Source: Aristaeella lactis
GTDB taxonomy: Bacteria; Bacillota; Clostridia; Christensenellales; Aristaeellaceae
Length of the DNA stretch: 64,000 nucleotides
Direction of reading: 5' to 3'
NCBI RefSeq assembly: GCF_018118585.1
Contig: NZ_CP069421.1
Coordinates: 2,232,001-2,296,000, forward strand
Shown here one piece after another: positions 1 through 7,902 of the stretch. How positions within the stretch are numbered: the stretch's first letter is position 1; each line of letters starts with the position of its first letter. The notes under the pieces were generated by a model. That model was not told the origin of the DNA and made no database searches. It saw only the letters and a program-made list of their open reading frames with translations. A program made the translations under genes and the position numbers.

Positions 1-313
1 TCAGGATATCGGAATCTTCCGAGGCCTCCATATGCGCCTCAAAGCTGATCTGCGCCAGCACGCAGGAAGCGGAGATAATGCAGTTGTCCCCCTGCACCAC
101 CCGGAACAGCGTTACCTCCCGGCCTTCATCCGAAAGCAGGTATGCCCTGGTTTCCCCTTTCAGCACATGGATCATGCCCACGCATTCCACATAGGGCCCG
201 TACATCTGTTCTCCCGTAACATAGTGCCGGATATACGCCGACTCCGCGGCACGCTTCTTTTCATCTTCCGTCAGATATTCCCAGTACGGAATCTGCTTCA
301 GCATTTCTGTCAT
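1..313 (-). CDS. Crp/Fnr-family transcriptional regulator, N-terminal part (runs off the window)
   Basis: The minus-strand reading frame starts at 313 (ATG) with a GGAGGG ribosome binding site nine bases upstream and continues without a stop to the window edge, giving about 104 residues. The protein begins MTEMLKQIPYWEYLTEDEK and continues with a cyclic-nucleotide-binding-like jelly roll: the stretch GMIHVLKGETRAYLLSDEG resembles the beta strands of CRP/FNR effector domains, and VTLFRVVQGDNCIISASCVL matches the segment before the dimerisation helix. The C-terminal helix-turn-helix is outside the window. Family assignment rests on the N-terminal domain pattern only; ligand and targets cannot be deduced. 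A plus-strand frame over the same bases is a shadow. Confidence 0.8.
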   Translation of the reverse strand, partial: MTEMLKQIPYWEYLTEDEKKRAAESAYIRHYVTGEQMYGPYVECVGMIHVLKGETRAYLLSDEGREVTLFRVVQGDNCIISASCVLAQISFEAHMEASEDSDIL

Positions 314-505
314 CTTCTCATTCCCTCCGAAACAAAAACAGGTTTTCGCTCAAAACAGGATTAAGAAAAAAACGAAGAATGATAGGTCTCTTTTGTGCGC
401 AGATGGATAACCATTGATTTACAGGGAAATTATACCATTTTTCTCATACATATACAAACAGAAGTTACAACCGGAGTTTCTCCGTTCTAATCTGAACCTG
501 TGGCC

Positions 506-542
506 AGATTTCTCCGCTGCACTCACTGCGTTCGTTCCGGTC
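506..542. repeat. Dispersed repeat related to a copy at 57965-58002
   Basis: The stretch beginning AGATTTCTCCGCT and ending CGTTCCGGTC recurs near 57965 with a shorter middle. It is intergenic, and here it directly precedes the first hairpin array. No coding function is seen; it behaves like a small dispersed intergenic element. Confidence 0.45.
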
Positions 543-550
543 ATCATCAT

Positions 551-670
551 ATTCGGCGTAGCCGAATAATTCATATTGAACGGCTGGCCGTTCAATAATT
601 CATATCGTCGCAGACGATAATTCATATTTGCCGAAGGCAAATAATTCATTGAACGGCTTCCGCCGTTCAA
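551..670. repeat. Hairpin array 1: five short palindromes separated by AATTCAT
   Basis: Five perfect or near-perfect hairpins follow one another: stems 551-557/561-567 (ATTCGGC), 576-584/587-595 (TTGAACGGC), 604-609/613-618 (ATCGTC), 626-632/636-642 (ATTTGCC) and 649-657/662-670 (TTGAACGGC again). Each is separated from the next by the constant element TAATTCAT or AATTCAT, while stem sequences differ. The ATCGTC and TTGAACGG hairpins recur in array 2. The array lies between the convergently placed 3' end of the pcp gene and the 5' side of the Crp/Fnr gene. There is no T-tract after most stems, so simple terminators do not explain it. Confidence 0.75.
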
Positions 671-692
671 AATTTCACTTACCCCTTCCTTT

Positions 693-1250
693 TTATTGAA
701 AAATGCTTTTCAGGCATTTTTCAATAAACCTTTCCACTATCTCCCCAAACGCCTCCGCCTTCTCCCTCTCCGCCGGCACATGAATGAACTGCACCGGCAC
801 AGCGCTCTTCACGCCCGCCAGGTAGAAGGTGTCATTACACACATAGGTTCCCGCGTCTTCGGATACTTCGATCCCGTATCCTTCCGCCTTCATCTCTTCC
901 GTGATGGCATCCACGGGAAACACCGTCAGGTATTCCTCCGGCCCGTCCGCCAGGATCTTCTCCCCTTCCGGCTTATTCCCTTCATTGTCCGGGATCCGGG
1001 CATTCCGCTCATTCCTTCCCCGGCGTTCCGGGGTCACCGCTGTCCGGCCTCCGGCCTCCCCCAGCAGAAAGATACAGTCCGCCTTACAGGTCAGAGCCTT
1101 CTCCGCCGCCTTCCCGAACACCACCGGCAGCAGCGCCTTTTCCACCCCGGCCCCGCCAATCTCCTTCGGCAGCTTTTCCAGCACCGCCGCGGACGTATTC
1201 ACCGCGCTTCCGCCAAACGGTTCAAACGCCGTGATCAGAATCTTCTTCAC
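693..1250 (-). CDS. pcp: Pyroglutamyl-peptidase I (pyrrolidone carboxylate peptidase)
   Basis: A cytoplasmic cysteine peptidase of family C15 that removes N-terminal pyroglutamate from peptides. The N-terminus KKILITAFEPFGG is the family hallmark. The catalytic triad is recognisable as Glu in the GEAGGRTAVTPER stretch, Cys in AGTYVCNDTFY and His in VQFIHVP. The likely start is the GTG at 1250, which has a GGAGGAG ribosome binding site at spacing six; an upstream ATG at 1271 would place that site inside the gene. At about 185 residues it is slightly shorter than typical family members (about 200-215). It is a stand-alone gene between hairpin arrays 1 and 2. Confidence 0.93.
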   Translation of the reverse strand: MKKILITAFEPFGGSAVNTSAAVLEKLPKEIGGAGVEKALLPVVFGKAAEKALTCKADCIFLLGEAGGRTAVTPERRGRNERNARIPDNEGNKPEGEKILADGPEEYLTVFPVDAITEEMKAEGYGIEVSEDAGTYVCNDTFYLAGVKSAVPVQFIHVPAEREKAEAFGEIVERFIEKCLKSIFQ

Positions 1251-1301
1251 TGTTTTCTCCTCCGGAATCATTTCCCCGTATTGTGTACATAATTATATCA
1301 T

Positions 1302-1498
1302 ATTTGCCACAGGCAAATACCCCGTGCGAAGCACAGTAACTATCATATGCCTGGAAGGCATAATTCATATTGAACGGTCTCCGCCGTTCAATAATTCATA
1401 TCGTCGCAGACGATAATTCATATGTCAAAGCAATGAATTGCTTTGACATAATTCATTCTTGCACTGGAGCCGTTGAGCACCAACGGTCTCAGTGCAAG
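1302..1498. repeat. Hairpin array 2: seven palindromes with AATTCAT spacers
   Basis: The stems are 1302-1308/1312-1318 (ATTTGCC), 1324-1327/1331-1334, 1347-1352/1356-1361 (ATGCCT), 1370-1377/1384-1391 (TTGAACGG), 1400-1405/1409-1414 (ATCGTC), 1422-1433/1438-1449 (ATGTCAAAGCAA) and a long composite hairpin 1458-1475/1481-1498 with an internal loop. TAATTCAT-type spacers separate most of them. Three stems (ATTTGCC, TTGAACGG, ATCGTC) are shared with array 1 but in a different order, so the units look modular. The array lies between the divergent pcp and DUF3048 genes. Confidence 0.75.
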
Positions 1499-1583
1499 TC
1501 TGTTCGTACATTACAGAAAATTTACAAAAAAATTTCAAAACCATGGCACAAAATCCCCTCCTCATTCGTCTATATATATGAGT

Positions 1584-1597
1584 ATGTTCTAGAACAT
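1584..1597. promoter_or_regulatory. Perfect 14-bp palindrome just before the DUF3048 ribosome binding site
   Basis: ATGTTCTAGAACAT is a perfect inverted repeat five bases upstream of the GGAGG site of the gene at 1618. Its size and position suit a repressor operator overlapping the leader. It resembles LexA-type or other dimeric-regulator sites only in general form; no regulator can be named. Confidence 0.4.
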
Positions 1598-1617
1598 GAA
1601 CCGGAGGAATTAACTGT

Positions 1618-2904
1618 ATGACCAAGAAAATCGTTTCCCTGTTCCTTGCCCTGGCCCTGCTGGCAGCAGTTCCCGCCTTTGCGGAACCCACTGAGATCGA
1701 TGGTATTTCCGACCGTAACATCAAAATCAATCGTGCCGGCCTCAACCCTTCCGCGGATGACGTGATCGGCGAAGGCTTCAGCCCCACTACCGGCCGCGCG
1801 CTGGATGAAATCGAAGCCCCGGACGGCTTCCTGGGTGTTTCCGTCACCGGCCAGTACCAGCCGATCATGGTACAGATCTCCAATTCCGGCAACGGCGTCG
1901 GCGTTAGCAAGAGCGGCAAGCTGTACATCGTCGCCCCCGTCAACGGTTCCTATTCCGATGTGGTCTATGAAGCGCCCCAGAAGAAGGGCGGCAATGAAAC
2001 CCGTATGTCCATGATCTTCTCCGACACCATTCCGGACTATGTCGGCTTTGTCCGCAGCACCCGCCTCACCCACTGCCGTATCCGGCAGGAATGGGACTGT
2101 GCTTACTGCACCTCCGGTTATTCCTCTGCTGACGTCCCGGAAGAATGGCGGAAGCTGGGCGTCCGCAACCCCGCCGGTGCCACTCCGGACGATATCGGCC
2201 TGGCCTATGTCGGTGACTACCCCAAGGCCTGGAAAGACTATGTCTGGCGTCTCAGCGGTATCGACAGCGCCAACAGCGAGCTCTTCATGCCCGCGGACAT
2301 CGTCAAGAACATCGTCCCGAAGGACCACGTCCCGGCCAACCATACCTGGCTCTTCTCGGATGACCTGCCCGAAGGCGGCGACTCCGGCTCCATCGTCTAT
2401 GTGACCTGGGGCAACAAATATGAAACCGACAGCCGCCTGGAGTACGATTCTTCCCTCAATGCCTATATCCGCTATGTCAATGTGGAGAAACTCGGCGATG
2501 TGCCCTACAAGGATACCGTGCTCGTGAACCCGGAGATCAAAAAGGTCCGGAACAGCGAAGGCGAAACCGTCAAAAAGGTTGTGGCGGAAAGCCGGAACGA
2601 AAATGAGCTCATTACCTTCAACAACATCATTGTCCAGGGCATCGGCATGCACTGGATCGACAGCCTCCGTCCGGATCCGGAACTCACCGGCACCGGCAAC
2701 GCTGACTACTTCATGGGCGGCAAGCACTACCGCGGCGTCTGGGAGCGCACCGACATCAACAGCCGTACCGTTTTCTACGGTGAGGACGGCAACGAGATCA
2801 AGCTCCAGAAGGGCCGCACCCTGATCATCCTCATGCCTTACGTGGAAGGTTCCGGCAGCCGGAAGATGACCAAGAGCGAGAAATACAGCGTCAAATACGA
2901 ATAA
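1618..2904 (+). CDS. Exported DUF3048 (YerB-type) protein
   Basis: A 428-residue protein with a Sec signal peptide (positively charged MTKK, then a hydrophobic stretch of about 15 residues, AFA cleavage site near residue 22). There is no lipobox cysteine, unlike many YerB lipoproteins. The DUF3048 N-terminal domain is recognisable from QPIMVQISN, followed by SDVVYEAP and VGFVRSTR. The C-terminal DUF3048 domain ends with YRGVWER, FYGEDGNEIKLQKGRT and LIILMPY. The start has GGAGG at spacing ten. Molecular function of the family is not established; it is exported in Gram-positive bacteria. A bulged hairpin at 2942-2963 lies downstream but lacks a T-run. Confidence 0.9.
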   Translation: MTKKIVSLFLALALLAAVPAFAEPTEIDGISDRNIKINRAGLNPSADDVIGEGFSPTTGRALDEIEAPDGFLGVSVTGQYQPIMVQISNSGNGVGVSKSGKLYIVAPVNGSYSDVVYEAPQKKGGNETRMSMIFSDTIPDYVGFVRSTRLTHCRIRQEWDCAYCTSGYSSADVPEEWRKLGVRNPAGATPDDIGLAYVGDYPKAWKDYVWRLSGIDSANSELFMPADIVKNIVPKDHVPANHTWLFSDDLPEGGDSGSIVYVTWGNKYETDSRLEYDSSLNAYIRYVNVEKLGDVPYKDTVLVNPEIKKVRNSEGETVKKVVAESRNENELITFNNIIVQGIGMHWIDSLRPDPELTGTGNADYFMGGKHYRGVWERTDINSRTVFYGEDGNEIKLQKGRTLIILMPYVEGSGSRKMTKSEKYSVKYE

Positions 2905-3176
2905 TTTCCCCGACAGATTCAGGCTGTTCAATAGATTTTCATTCCCCGGCATACGGCCGGGAACCCGTAACGCCTTGCACAAACGGCGGTACTGTATTCC
3001 GTTTTGCAATGCGGTGTCCTTTTACAGAATAATCCATTACACAAAGGGGGTGGGATAACTAAACCGTTCAATATATTCTGTTCAGTTGCTGATTCATATG
3101 CTGTGGCCAGGTATATAAGCATCTGAAAACACACTGCATTACAAATATAAAGAACGAACCAAATGAGGAGGTACTT

Positions 3177-3461
3177 ATGAAAAAGAAACTTATCGCGATT
3201 TCACTCACAGTCATCCTGCTGTTCTCGATCATAGCTCCGGGTTTGGCTGAGTGTAACCATAACTGGGTTTATGCGGGTGAGTATAACGGTATGTATACGC
3301 AGCATAAAACTGTATCCTGCTCCCTTTCTTCCACGCCCCATGGTCATTGGAGATACGTCTATGTGAGCGGTGATGAATACGAGTGTTCCAAATGCGGAGC
3401 GGAAAAAAGAGACAACTTAACTTACGAATACAGTGATTACTACTGCGATCTGGATCCGTAA
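3177..3461 (+). CDS. Small secreted Cys-rich protein (unknown)
   Basis: A 94-residue protein with a clear signal peptide (MKKKLIAISLTVILLFS, cleavage after GLA near residue 24), starting behind a GAGGAGG site. The mature part has six cysteines, including a CSKCG knuckle near the C-terminus that could bind zinc or form disulphides. It resembles in layout the small secreted proteins at 10424 and 10794 (signal peptide, aromatic-rich body, CxCG or CxxCG near the end), suggesting a loose paralogous group. No named family is recognised. It is followed by a strong terminator. Confidence 0.75.
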   Translation: MKKKLIAISLTVILLFSIIAPGLAECNHNWVYAGEYNGMYTQHKTVSCSLSSTPHGHWRYVYVSGDEYECSKCGAEKRDNLTYEYSDYYCDLDP

Positions 3462-3492
3462 TCCATAACCCTTAACCCCATAAAGATAAGCG

Positions 3493-3524
3493 GAGGCGGT
3501 GCCGTCAGGCACCGCCTCTTTGTT
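3493..3524 (+). terminator. Rho-independent terminator
   Basis: An 11-bp perfect stem, GAGGCGGTGCC (3493-3503) with GGCACCGCCTC (3508-3518), loop GTCA, followed by TTTGTTT. It ends the 3177 transcript and, being symmetrical, may also serve the convergent gene ending at 3531. Confidence 0.85.
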
Positions 3525-3530
3525 TATTCC

Positions 3531-4637
3531 TCAACAGGGCCTTATTCCTCCCGGGGTTCCCGCATGCCCCCGCCGGTCTTTTCCGCTCCGGAAGTAATAC
3601 GCCGTCTTGTCCTTATACATCTCCCGGTCCGCTTCCTGCAGCACCTCTTCCAGGCCCTGCCCCGCCGCCTTCATGGCGTATCCGGCGGACACGCTGTACC
3701 CGGCCGCTTCAATGCGTTCCTTCATGCCCGCAAGAGCCGCCTTCACCGTGCCCTCGTCCTGCCGCATGAACAGCACCGCAAACTCATCTCCGCCCACCCG
3801 GTAGGCGATCGTGTTCCGGCTTACAGCTTCCCTCAGGCATCCCCCTATTGCCACCAGCGCCTTGTCGCCAGCCGCGTGGCCGTTCGTGTCGTTCAGCTCC
3901 TTCAGCCCGTTCATGTCCATGGAGGCTGCCGCGGAGATATCCCGGACCAGGTGCTCGCTGTCGTCGTAGAACGCGAACCGGTTCCGCAGGTTCGTCAGCG
4001 GATCCAGGTAGTTGTCATGGGACCGCAGGTAGATAAACAGGAACACGCAGGAGATCATGATCGCCTCGTTGATGTGCACCCGCCCGTACAGGGCATCCAC
4101 CACGGAGGCCAGCATGCAGCCCACCACGCACACGATCAGGATCCACCGCTCTGCGGTTTTGCCCTCATAGAACCGTTTCCAGATCATGCTCTGGATCATC
4201 AGCAGGTAAAGGAAGGATACCGCGAACACCACATAGCCCAGCGGTCCCCGTACAAAATCGTAGTTCTCATTAAAGTAGAACGCGGCCGGAGAAAAGAATG
4301 CCGTCAGGTTCACGATCAGGTTGATCCCCCACGGGATCCACAATTTCCAGTTCCTGAGTCTCTTCGGGCAGACCACCAGCAGCGGCCCCATGGCCGCCGT
4401 AGGCCGCAGCACATACCCCATTATGGACAGGAGCGTGCGCCAGAACCGCATATCCGGATCCTCCGCCGCCGCGGTCTCCAGTACATCCTCCACTACCAGC
4501 AGTGCGCAGCAGATCAGCGTCAGCCAGTAAAACCGCAGCTCCACATCCCGTGTCTTTCCCTGGGCGTGCAGCTTGATCCCCAGCAGGACCACCAAAAAGA
4601 TGGTAATATAATGCACGCTGATGAGATGAGATAACAT
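3531..4637 (-). CDS. Membrane-bound diguanylate cyclase (GGDEF)
   Basis: The protein has about six or seven hydrophobic segments in the first 210 residues, then a GGDEF domain. The domain is marked by DPLTNLRNR, the substrate region MDMNGLKELNDTNGHAAGD and the active-site VGGDEFAVL. It synthesises c-di-GMP from two GTP at the membrane; the N-terminal bundle resembles 7TM sensor modules of unknown ligand. I do not see an RxxD inhibitory site in the expected position. The ATG at 4637 follows GGGGATTG; an in-frame TTG lies just upstream. The gene is monocistronic and convergent with 3177. Confidence 0.9.
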   Translation of the reverse strand: MLSHLISVHYITIFLVVLLGIKLHAQGKTRDVELRFYWLTLICCALLVVEDVLETAAAEDPDMRFWRTLLSIMGYVLRPTAAMGPLLVVCPKRLRNWKLWIPWGINLIVNLTAFFSPAAFYFNENYDFVRGPLGYVVFAVSFLYLLMIQSMIWKRFYEGKTAERWILIVCVVGCMLASVVDALYGRVHINEAIMISCVFLFIYLRSHDNYLDPLTNLRNRFAFYDDSEHLVRDISAAASMDMNGLKELNDTNGHAAGDKALVAIGGCLREAVSRNTIAYRVGGDEFAVLFMRQDEGTVKAALAGMKERIEAAGYSVSAGYAMKAAGQGLEEVLQEADREMYKDKTAYYFRSGKDRRGHAGTPGGIRPC

Positions 4638-4730
4638 CAATCAATCCCCGTTCCCTGTAGAATCAATTTTTCGGAGTGGTTTTGGTTATTGTACCACAAA
4701 TATTGATAATTCCAAACACTCTTTTTCAAA

Positions 4731-4762
4731 AGAGCGGCGATGCGTATCCGCGCCGCCGCTCT
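4731..4762 (-). terminator. Terminator of the ADP-ribosylglycohydrolase gene
   Basis: On the minus strand AGAGCGGCG pairs with CGCCGCTCT and is followed by TTTTGAAAAAG, just downstream of the stop at 4778. Confidence 0.7.
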
Positions 4763-4777
4763 GTATGCGTTTTTCCT

Positions 4778-5569
4778 TTACTTCCTTACCTTATCAAACC
4801 GCTCCAGGATCTCCCGCATCTCCGGCGTGATCCTTTCCCGGCATTCCTCCTTCAGTTCCTCCGGTACCCCGTAGAACGCTTCCGCCATGCTGCCCGCGAT
4901 GCAGGTCAGCGTATCGCAGTCTCCGCCCAGGGAGACCGCTGTCCGGATCACGTCCTCAAAGCTGTTCCCTTCCAGGAAGGCCGTCACCGCTTCCGGCACC
5001 GTCTCCTGGCAGGTCTCCACATGATGGTACCCCGGCCGGATCTCATCGCAGGTCCGGCTTAAGTCATATCCGAATTCAGATACCACATACTCCCGGATCT
5101 CTTCCTTGCTCTTTCCGTTCCTGGCCAGGAAGATCACCGCAGCCGTACATTCCGCGCCCTTGATGCCTTCCGGGTGGTTGTGCGTCACTTCCGCCGTCAG
5201 CCGGGCCATTTCCCTGGTTTCCTCCAGGGTGTCATACAGCCAGCCCGCGGAAGACACCCGCATGGCGCTGCCGTTTCCGTAGCTTCCGTAAGGCTGCGGA
5301 TTCTCCATCCGCAGCCACCGGTAAAACATCCCGCCGTATCCGGCGTCCGGTTCCTTCTTCCCCCACCGCTGCATGGAATACACCAGCAGCGTCTTTGTCC
5401 TTTCCGGGTCCTTCCCGGCCGCCATCAGGGCGTCCGCCACTGCCAGGGTCATCACGGAATCATCCGTGAATCCGCTTCTTTTCGAAAACAGCGGAAACTC
5501 CTTTGTCTTCCCTCCCTGGTCAAACTCAAAGGGGCTCCCGATGATATCTCCCAGTATCGCTCCGTACAT
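4778..5569 (-). CDS. ADP-ribosylglycohydrolase (DraG-like)
   Basis: A 263-residue enzyme of the DraG/ARH family, which removes ADP-ribose from proteins or other targets using a binuclear Mg centre. Family motifs are visible: the N-terminal GAILGDIIGSPFEF, the metal-binding FTDDSVMTLAVADAL, the central YGNGSAMRVS, the THNHPEGIKGAE segment, and the C-terminal metal site SLGGDCDTLTCIAGS. The start follows an AAGGAGG site. The length matches small bacterial family members. The specific substrate is unknown. It is one of several NAD/ADP-ribose-related proteins in the window (see ThsA, NUDIX, macrodomain). Confidence 0.92.
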   Translation of the reverse strand: MYGAILGDIIGSPFEFDQGGKTKEFPLFSKRSGFTDDSVMTLAVADALMAAGKDPERTKTLLVYSMQRWGKKEPDAGYGGMFYRWLRMENPQPYGSYGNGSAMRVSSAGWLYDTLEETREMARLTAEVTHNHPEGIKGAECTAAVIFLARNGKSKEEIREYVVSEFGYDLSRTCDEIRPGYHHVETCQETVPEAVTAFLEGNSFEDVIRTAVSLGGDCDTLTCIAGSMAEAFYGVPEELKEECRERITPEMREILERFDKVRK

Positions 5570-5664
5570 GCGTCATTCCTCCTTCATCAAACTCAATTCC
5601 GCTTACATCCATATCCTACACCTGACGCGTTCCGTCCGGGTCGCCTGCCGGGCGACACCTTTTA

Positions 5665-6423
5665 TTATTTATCCAAAGATACTCCCAGCAGCCGCTCCGC
5701 GTTCCCGAAGGCCACCGCGTCCGCGTACTCCCTGTCCGTATGCTCATACAGCCACCGGATGCCCTCCTTCATCTTCGGAACCCGCTTGCCGTTATACACC
5801 CCGTGCATGTCGCTCCCGATAAACGAAACCATCCGCTCCGCAGCCAGCCACTGGGCCAGCTCCTTGGTCCGGATCTTCCAGTTCAGGTCCAGGTCATACG
5901 CGTTCACCTGCAGGAGCACGCCCATATCGCATACCTGCTTCGCCAGGTCCCAATCCTCCTGCATCGCCTTATACCTTTCCGGATGGGCCAGGATCGGTTT
6001 GAATCCCTGCCTCTTCAACTCCGCAAGGTTCGTCAGGATCCTGTCCGCGCTTTCATGCTCCTCGCTGTATTCCAGGAACTCCACCAGCACATAGTCCGTA
6101 TCGTTCATCCGGAAGGCTTCCCGCCTCCGGATCCGCTCTCCCAGGTTCCAGGCGCAGTACCATTCCGTTCCCAGGTAAAGCTGAAGCCCCGGCACTTCCT
6201 CCGCCGCCCGTTCCCGGATGCGCTCAAAGGTCTGCATCACCCCGGCAGCGTCCGGCGCGTATCCGTTTTCCTTCCCGTAATGGGGGGTGGCAAACACAGC
6301 CGCCGCGCCTTCTTCTTCATCCAGCTCCAGCAGCCTGACCGCTTCCCCCAGGCTTCCGGCCCCGTCATCCGCGCCGTAGATAATATGGCTGTGTATATCG
6401 ATAAACTGATACTTCTCCTCCAT
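5665..6423 (-). CDS. CpsB/YwqE-type PHP tyrosine-protein phosphatase
   Basis: A 252-residue PHP-fold metal-dependent phosphatase. Motifs in order: FIDIHSHIIYGADDGAGS (metal-binding His pair and Asp), FATPHYGKENGY, the glutamate in YLGTEWYC, the LAHPERYKAM block and the final IGSDMHGV. In Gram-positive bacteria this family dephosphorylates BY-kinases that control capsule or exopolysaccharide chain length. No polysaccharide genes are adjacent, so the partner must lie elsewhere. The downstream (upstream-transcribed) neighbour at 6437 is 13 bases away and may be co-transcribed. Start ATG 6423 follows AAAGGAG. Confidence 0.9.
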   Translation of the reverse strand: MEEKYQFIDIHSHIIYGADDGAGSLGEAVRLLELDEEEGAAAVFATPHYGKENGYAPDAAGVMQTFERIRERAAEEVPGLQLYLGTEWYCAWNLGERIRRREAFRMNDTDYVLVEFLEYSEEHESADRILTNLAELKRQGFKPILAHPERYKAMQEDWDLAKQVCDMGVLLQVNAYDLDLNWKIRTKELAQWLAAERMVSFIGSDMHGVYNGKRVPKMKEGIRWLYEHTDREYADAVAFGNAERLLGVSLDK

Positions 6424-6436
6424 GTTTCTCCTTTCC

Positions 6437-7282
6437 TCACAAAAGCCTCTTGAAGGTTTCCACCATCGTCATCATCTGATACCGGAGCAGCCACCAGGCA
6501 TCATTCCATCCGTGTGTTTTTTTGACCACTTCCAGCAGAGCCGGATAATACTTATCCGTTTCCGCCGTATACCGGATCATCTTCTTCCGGGAAAACGCGT
6601 CCGCCATCCCCGCCAGGTTGTTCACCCGGTCCAGGCATTTCACCAAACAGGCCAGCGGGTTCTCCCGGATGTTTTCAAAGTATTTCTTTTCCCAATCCGG
6701 ATCATTAGGATCATACATGTTCTTGGAGACCAGCCGTACCGCTTCCCGTACCCGATCATTCACCGGCAGATCCTCAGGCTTCATATGGGCGTCCTCTACC
6801 ATGTCGTGAGCCAGACAGGCCGCGAGAACGTCATCATCGACAAGGCCCATCGCCAGGGCGTGACAGGCCATGGTCAGGGGATGCACAGTATAGCTGGCTT
6901 TAAACCCGTATTTCGACTTTCTGGGCTGCGCTCCATGCGCCGGACGCAGCAGGTCCAGCACCCGCAGCGTCTGGAACATGCCCTTTTCCTCGGCCTTGAC
7001 TTTCACACGGGTAAACATGTGCTCAGGATCATAATTGATCCTCCCCAGCTCCCAATTCTTTTCCTCATCCACAAACAGCGCGTCCAGGGAGAGATCCAGC
7101 GCCTTCGCCAGCGCCGCCAGATGATCCGAATCAGGAATGAACTTTCCGGTCTCCCAGCTGCTCACCGCCTGGAAGGAGACCCCCAGCAGGTCTCCCAGTT
7201 TCTCCTGGCTCAGCCCCTTTACCAGACGTGCCGCCTTGATCCTCTCCCCGATCACCTTATTCATCTTTCCGTTTTCCGTCAT
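6437..7282 (-). CDS. XRE regulator fused to a Mesh1/SpoT-like HD hydrolase domain
   Basis: Residues 8-65 form an XRE helix-turn-helix (LSQEKLGDLLGVSFQAVSSW). Residues about 125-225 form an HD domain whose signature fits (p)ppGpp hydrolases: His134 (YTVHP), His159-Asp160 with Glu163-Asp164 (LAHDMVED), and Asp218-x3-Asn222 (CLDRVNN). In Mesh1/SpoT these positions bind Mn and act in hydrolysis of the 3'-pyrophosphate. The combination would place a nucleotide-hydrolysing or nucleotide-sensing domain on a DNA-binding protein. A paralogue with altered catalytic residues lies at 33626. It overlaps its upstream partner at 7257 by 26 bases, implying translational coupling. The hydrolase assignment is an inference from motifs. 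Confidence 0.75.
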   Translation of the reverse strand: MTENGKMNKVIGERIKAARLVKGLSQEKLGDLLGVSFQAVSSWETGKFIPDSDHLAALAKALDLSLDALFVDEEKNWELGRINYDPEHMFTRVKVKAEEKGMFQTLRVLDLLRPAHGAQPRKSKYGFKASYTVHPLTMACHALAMGLVDDDVLAACLAHDMVEDAHMKPEDLPVNDRVREAVRLVSKNMYDPNDPDWEKKYFENIRENPLACLVKCLDRVNNLAGMADAFSRKKMIRYTAETDKYYPALLEVVKKTHGWNDAWWLLRYQMMTMVETFKRLL

Positions 7283-7775
7283 CCGGCTTTTCCCCTTTCA
7301 TTTTCCGTTCATTGTACTCATTCAGCGGCCCGAACGGATAACACGCTCCGCCTTCCACATACAGGTCATCCTCAATCCCGGCCGTCACGTTGATGGAATA
7401 AAACTCATTCCCGGTATCATCCTCAAACTTCATCACGGACGTCCTCGGATTTTCGGGATCCAGCAGCCGGAAAAGATGCGCGTCCGTCAGCATCCTCACC
7501 AGGTCCTCCGTGGACGCGTCCTCAATCCCCCTTGTTGACACAAAGTATGTCAGCATCGTGATCCCGCAGGTTGCCCAGCATTCCATAAAGTACGGCCGGT
7601 CAGGCTCCAGCAGCCCCGCATCCCAGCCCAGGTTGACCTCCGTGTCGTCATACCATTCGGTTCCCGGATCCTCCTCCGGGAACACCTTCCACGCGTGATC
7701 CGCCACCGGAAGGAACTTGTCCGGATTCAGCCTGAACATGTTCAGCAGTTTGATCTTGTGTTTCACATCTGCCAT
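7257..7775 (-). CDS. Unknown protein translationally coupled to the XRE-HD gene
   Basis: About 172 residues, acidic, no signal peptide or membrane segment, with a strongly charged C-terminal tail (KMKGEKPDDGKRKDE). No family is recognised. The start at 7775 has AAGGGG at spacing nine; an ATG nine bases further upstream overlaps that site. Its 3' end overlaps the XRE-HD gene, so the two probably form one functional unit. A TTTCAAG palindrome lies 83 bases upstream. Confidence 0.7.
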   Translation of the reverse strand: MADVKHKIKLLNMFRLNPDKFLPVADHAWKVFPEEDPGTEWYDDTEVNLGWDAGLLEPDRPYFMECWATCGITMLTYFVSTRGIEDASTEDLVRMLTDAHLFRLLDPENPRTSVMKFEDDTGNEFYSINVTAGIEDDLYVEGGACYPFGPLNEYNERKMKGEKPDDGKRKDE

Positions 7776-7857
7776 CCTGCTCATCCCCTTTCCGTATTTA
7801 TCTTATCCCGGAAAAGGACATGCAACCAGCAGATTCAAATTGAACTTGAGTTTTGTA

Positions 7858-7876
7858 TTTCAAGTATGACTTGAAA
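7858..7876. promoter_or_regulatory. TTTCAAGT palindrome upstream of the 7257/XRE-HD operon
   Basis: TTTCAAGT-ATG-ACTTGAAA is a perfect 8-bp dyad. A related site (TTTCAAGC-GTA-GCTTGAGA, 29677-29695) lies at a similar distance upstream of the SpoT-HD gene at 28640, and about 35 surrounding bases align between the two loci. It could be an operator, possibly for the XRE protein, or a short hairpin ending the preceding transcript. Confidence 0.45.
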
Positions 7877-7902
7877 AACGGATCCTGTCAACTTCCCGTC
7901 GT

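Noticed and set aside
551-1498. CRISPR array
   Set aside because: Units are short palindromes of unequal length with a short constant linker; no 28-36 bp repeats, no spacers of even length, no cas genes.
1570-3009. A 479-codon minus-strand frame over the DUF3048 gene
   Set aside because: The plus-strand DUF3048 protein has a signal peptide, ribosome site and family motifs; the minus frame has none.
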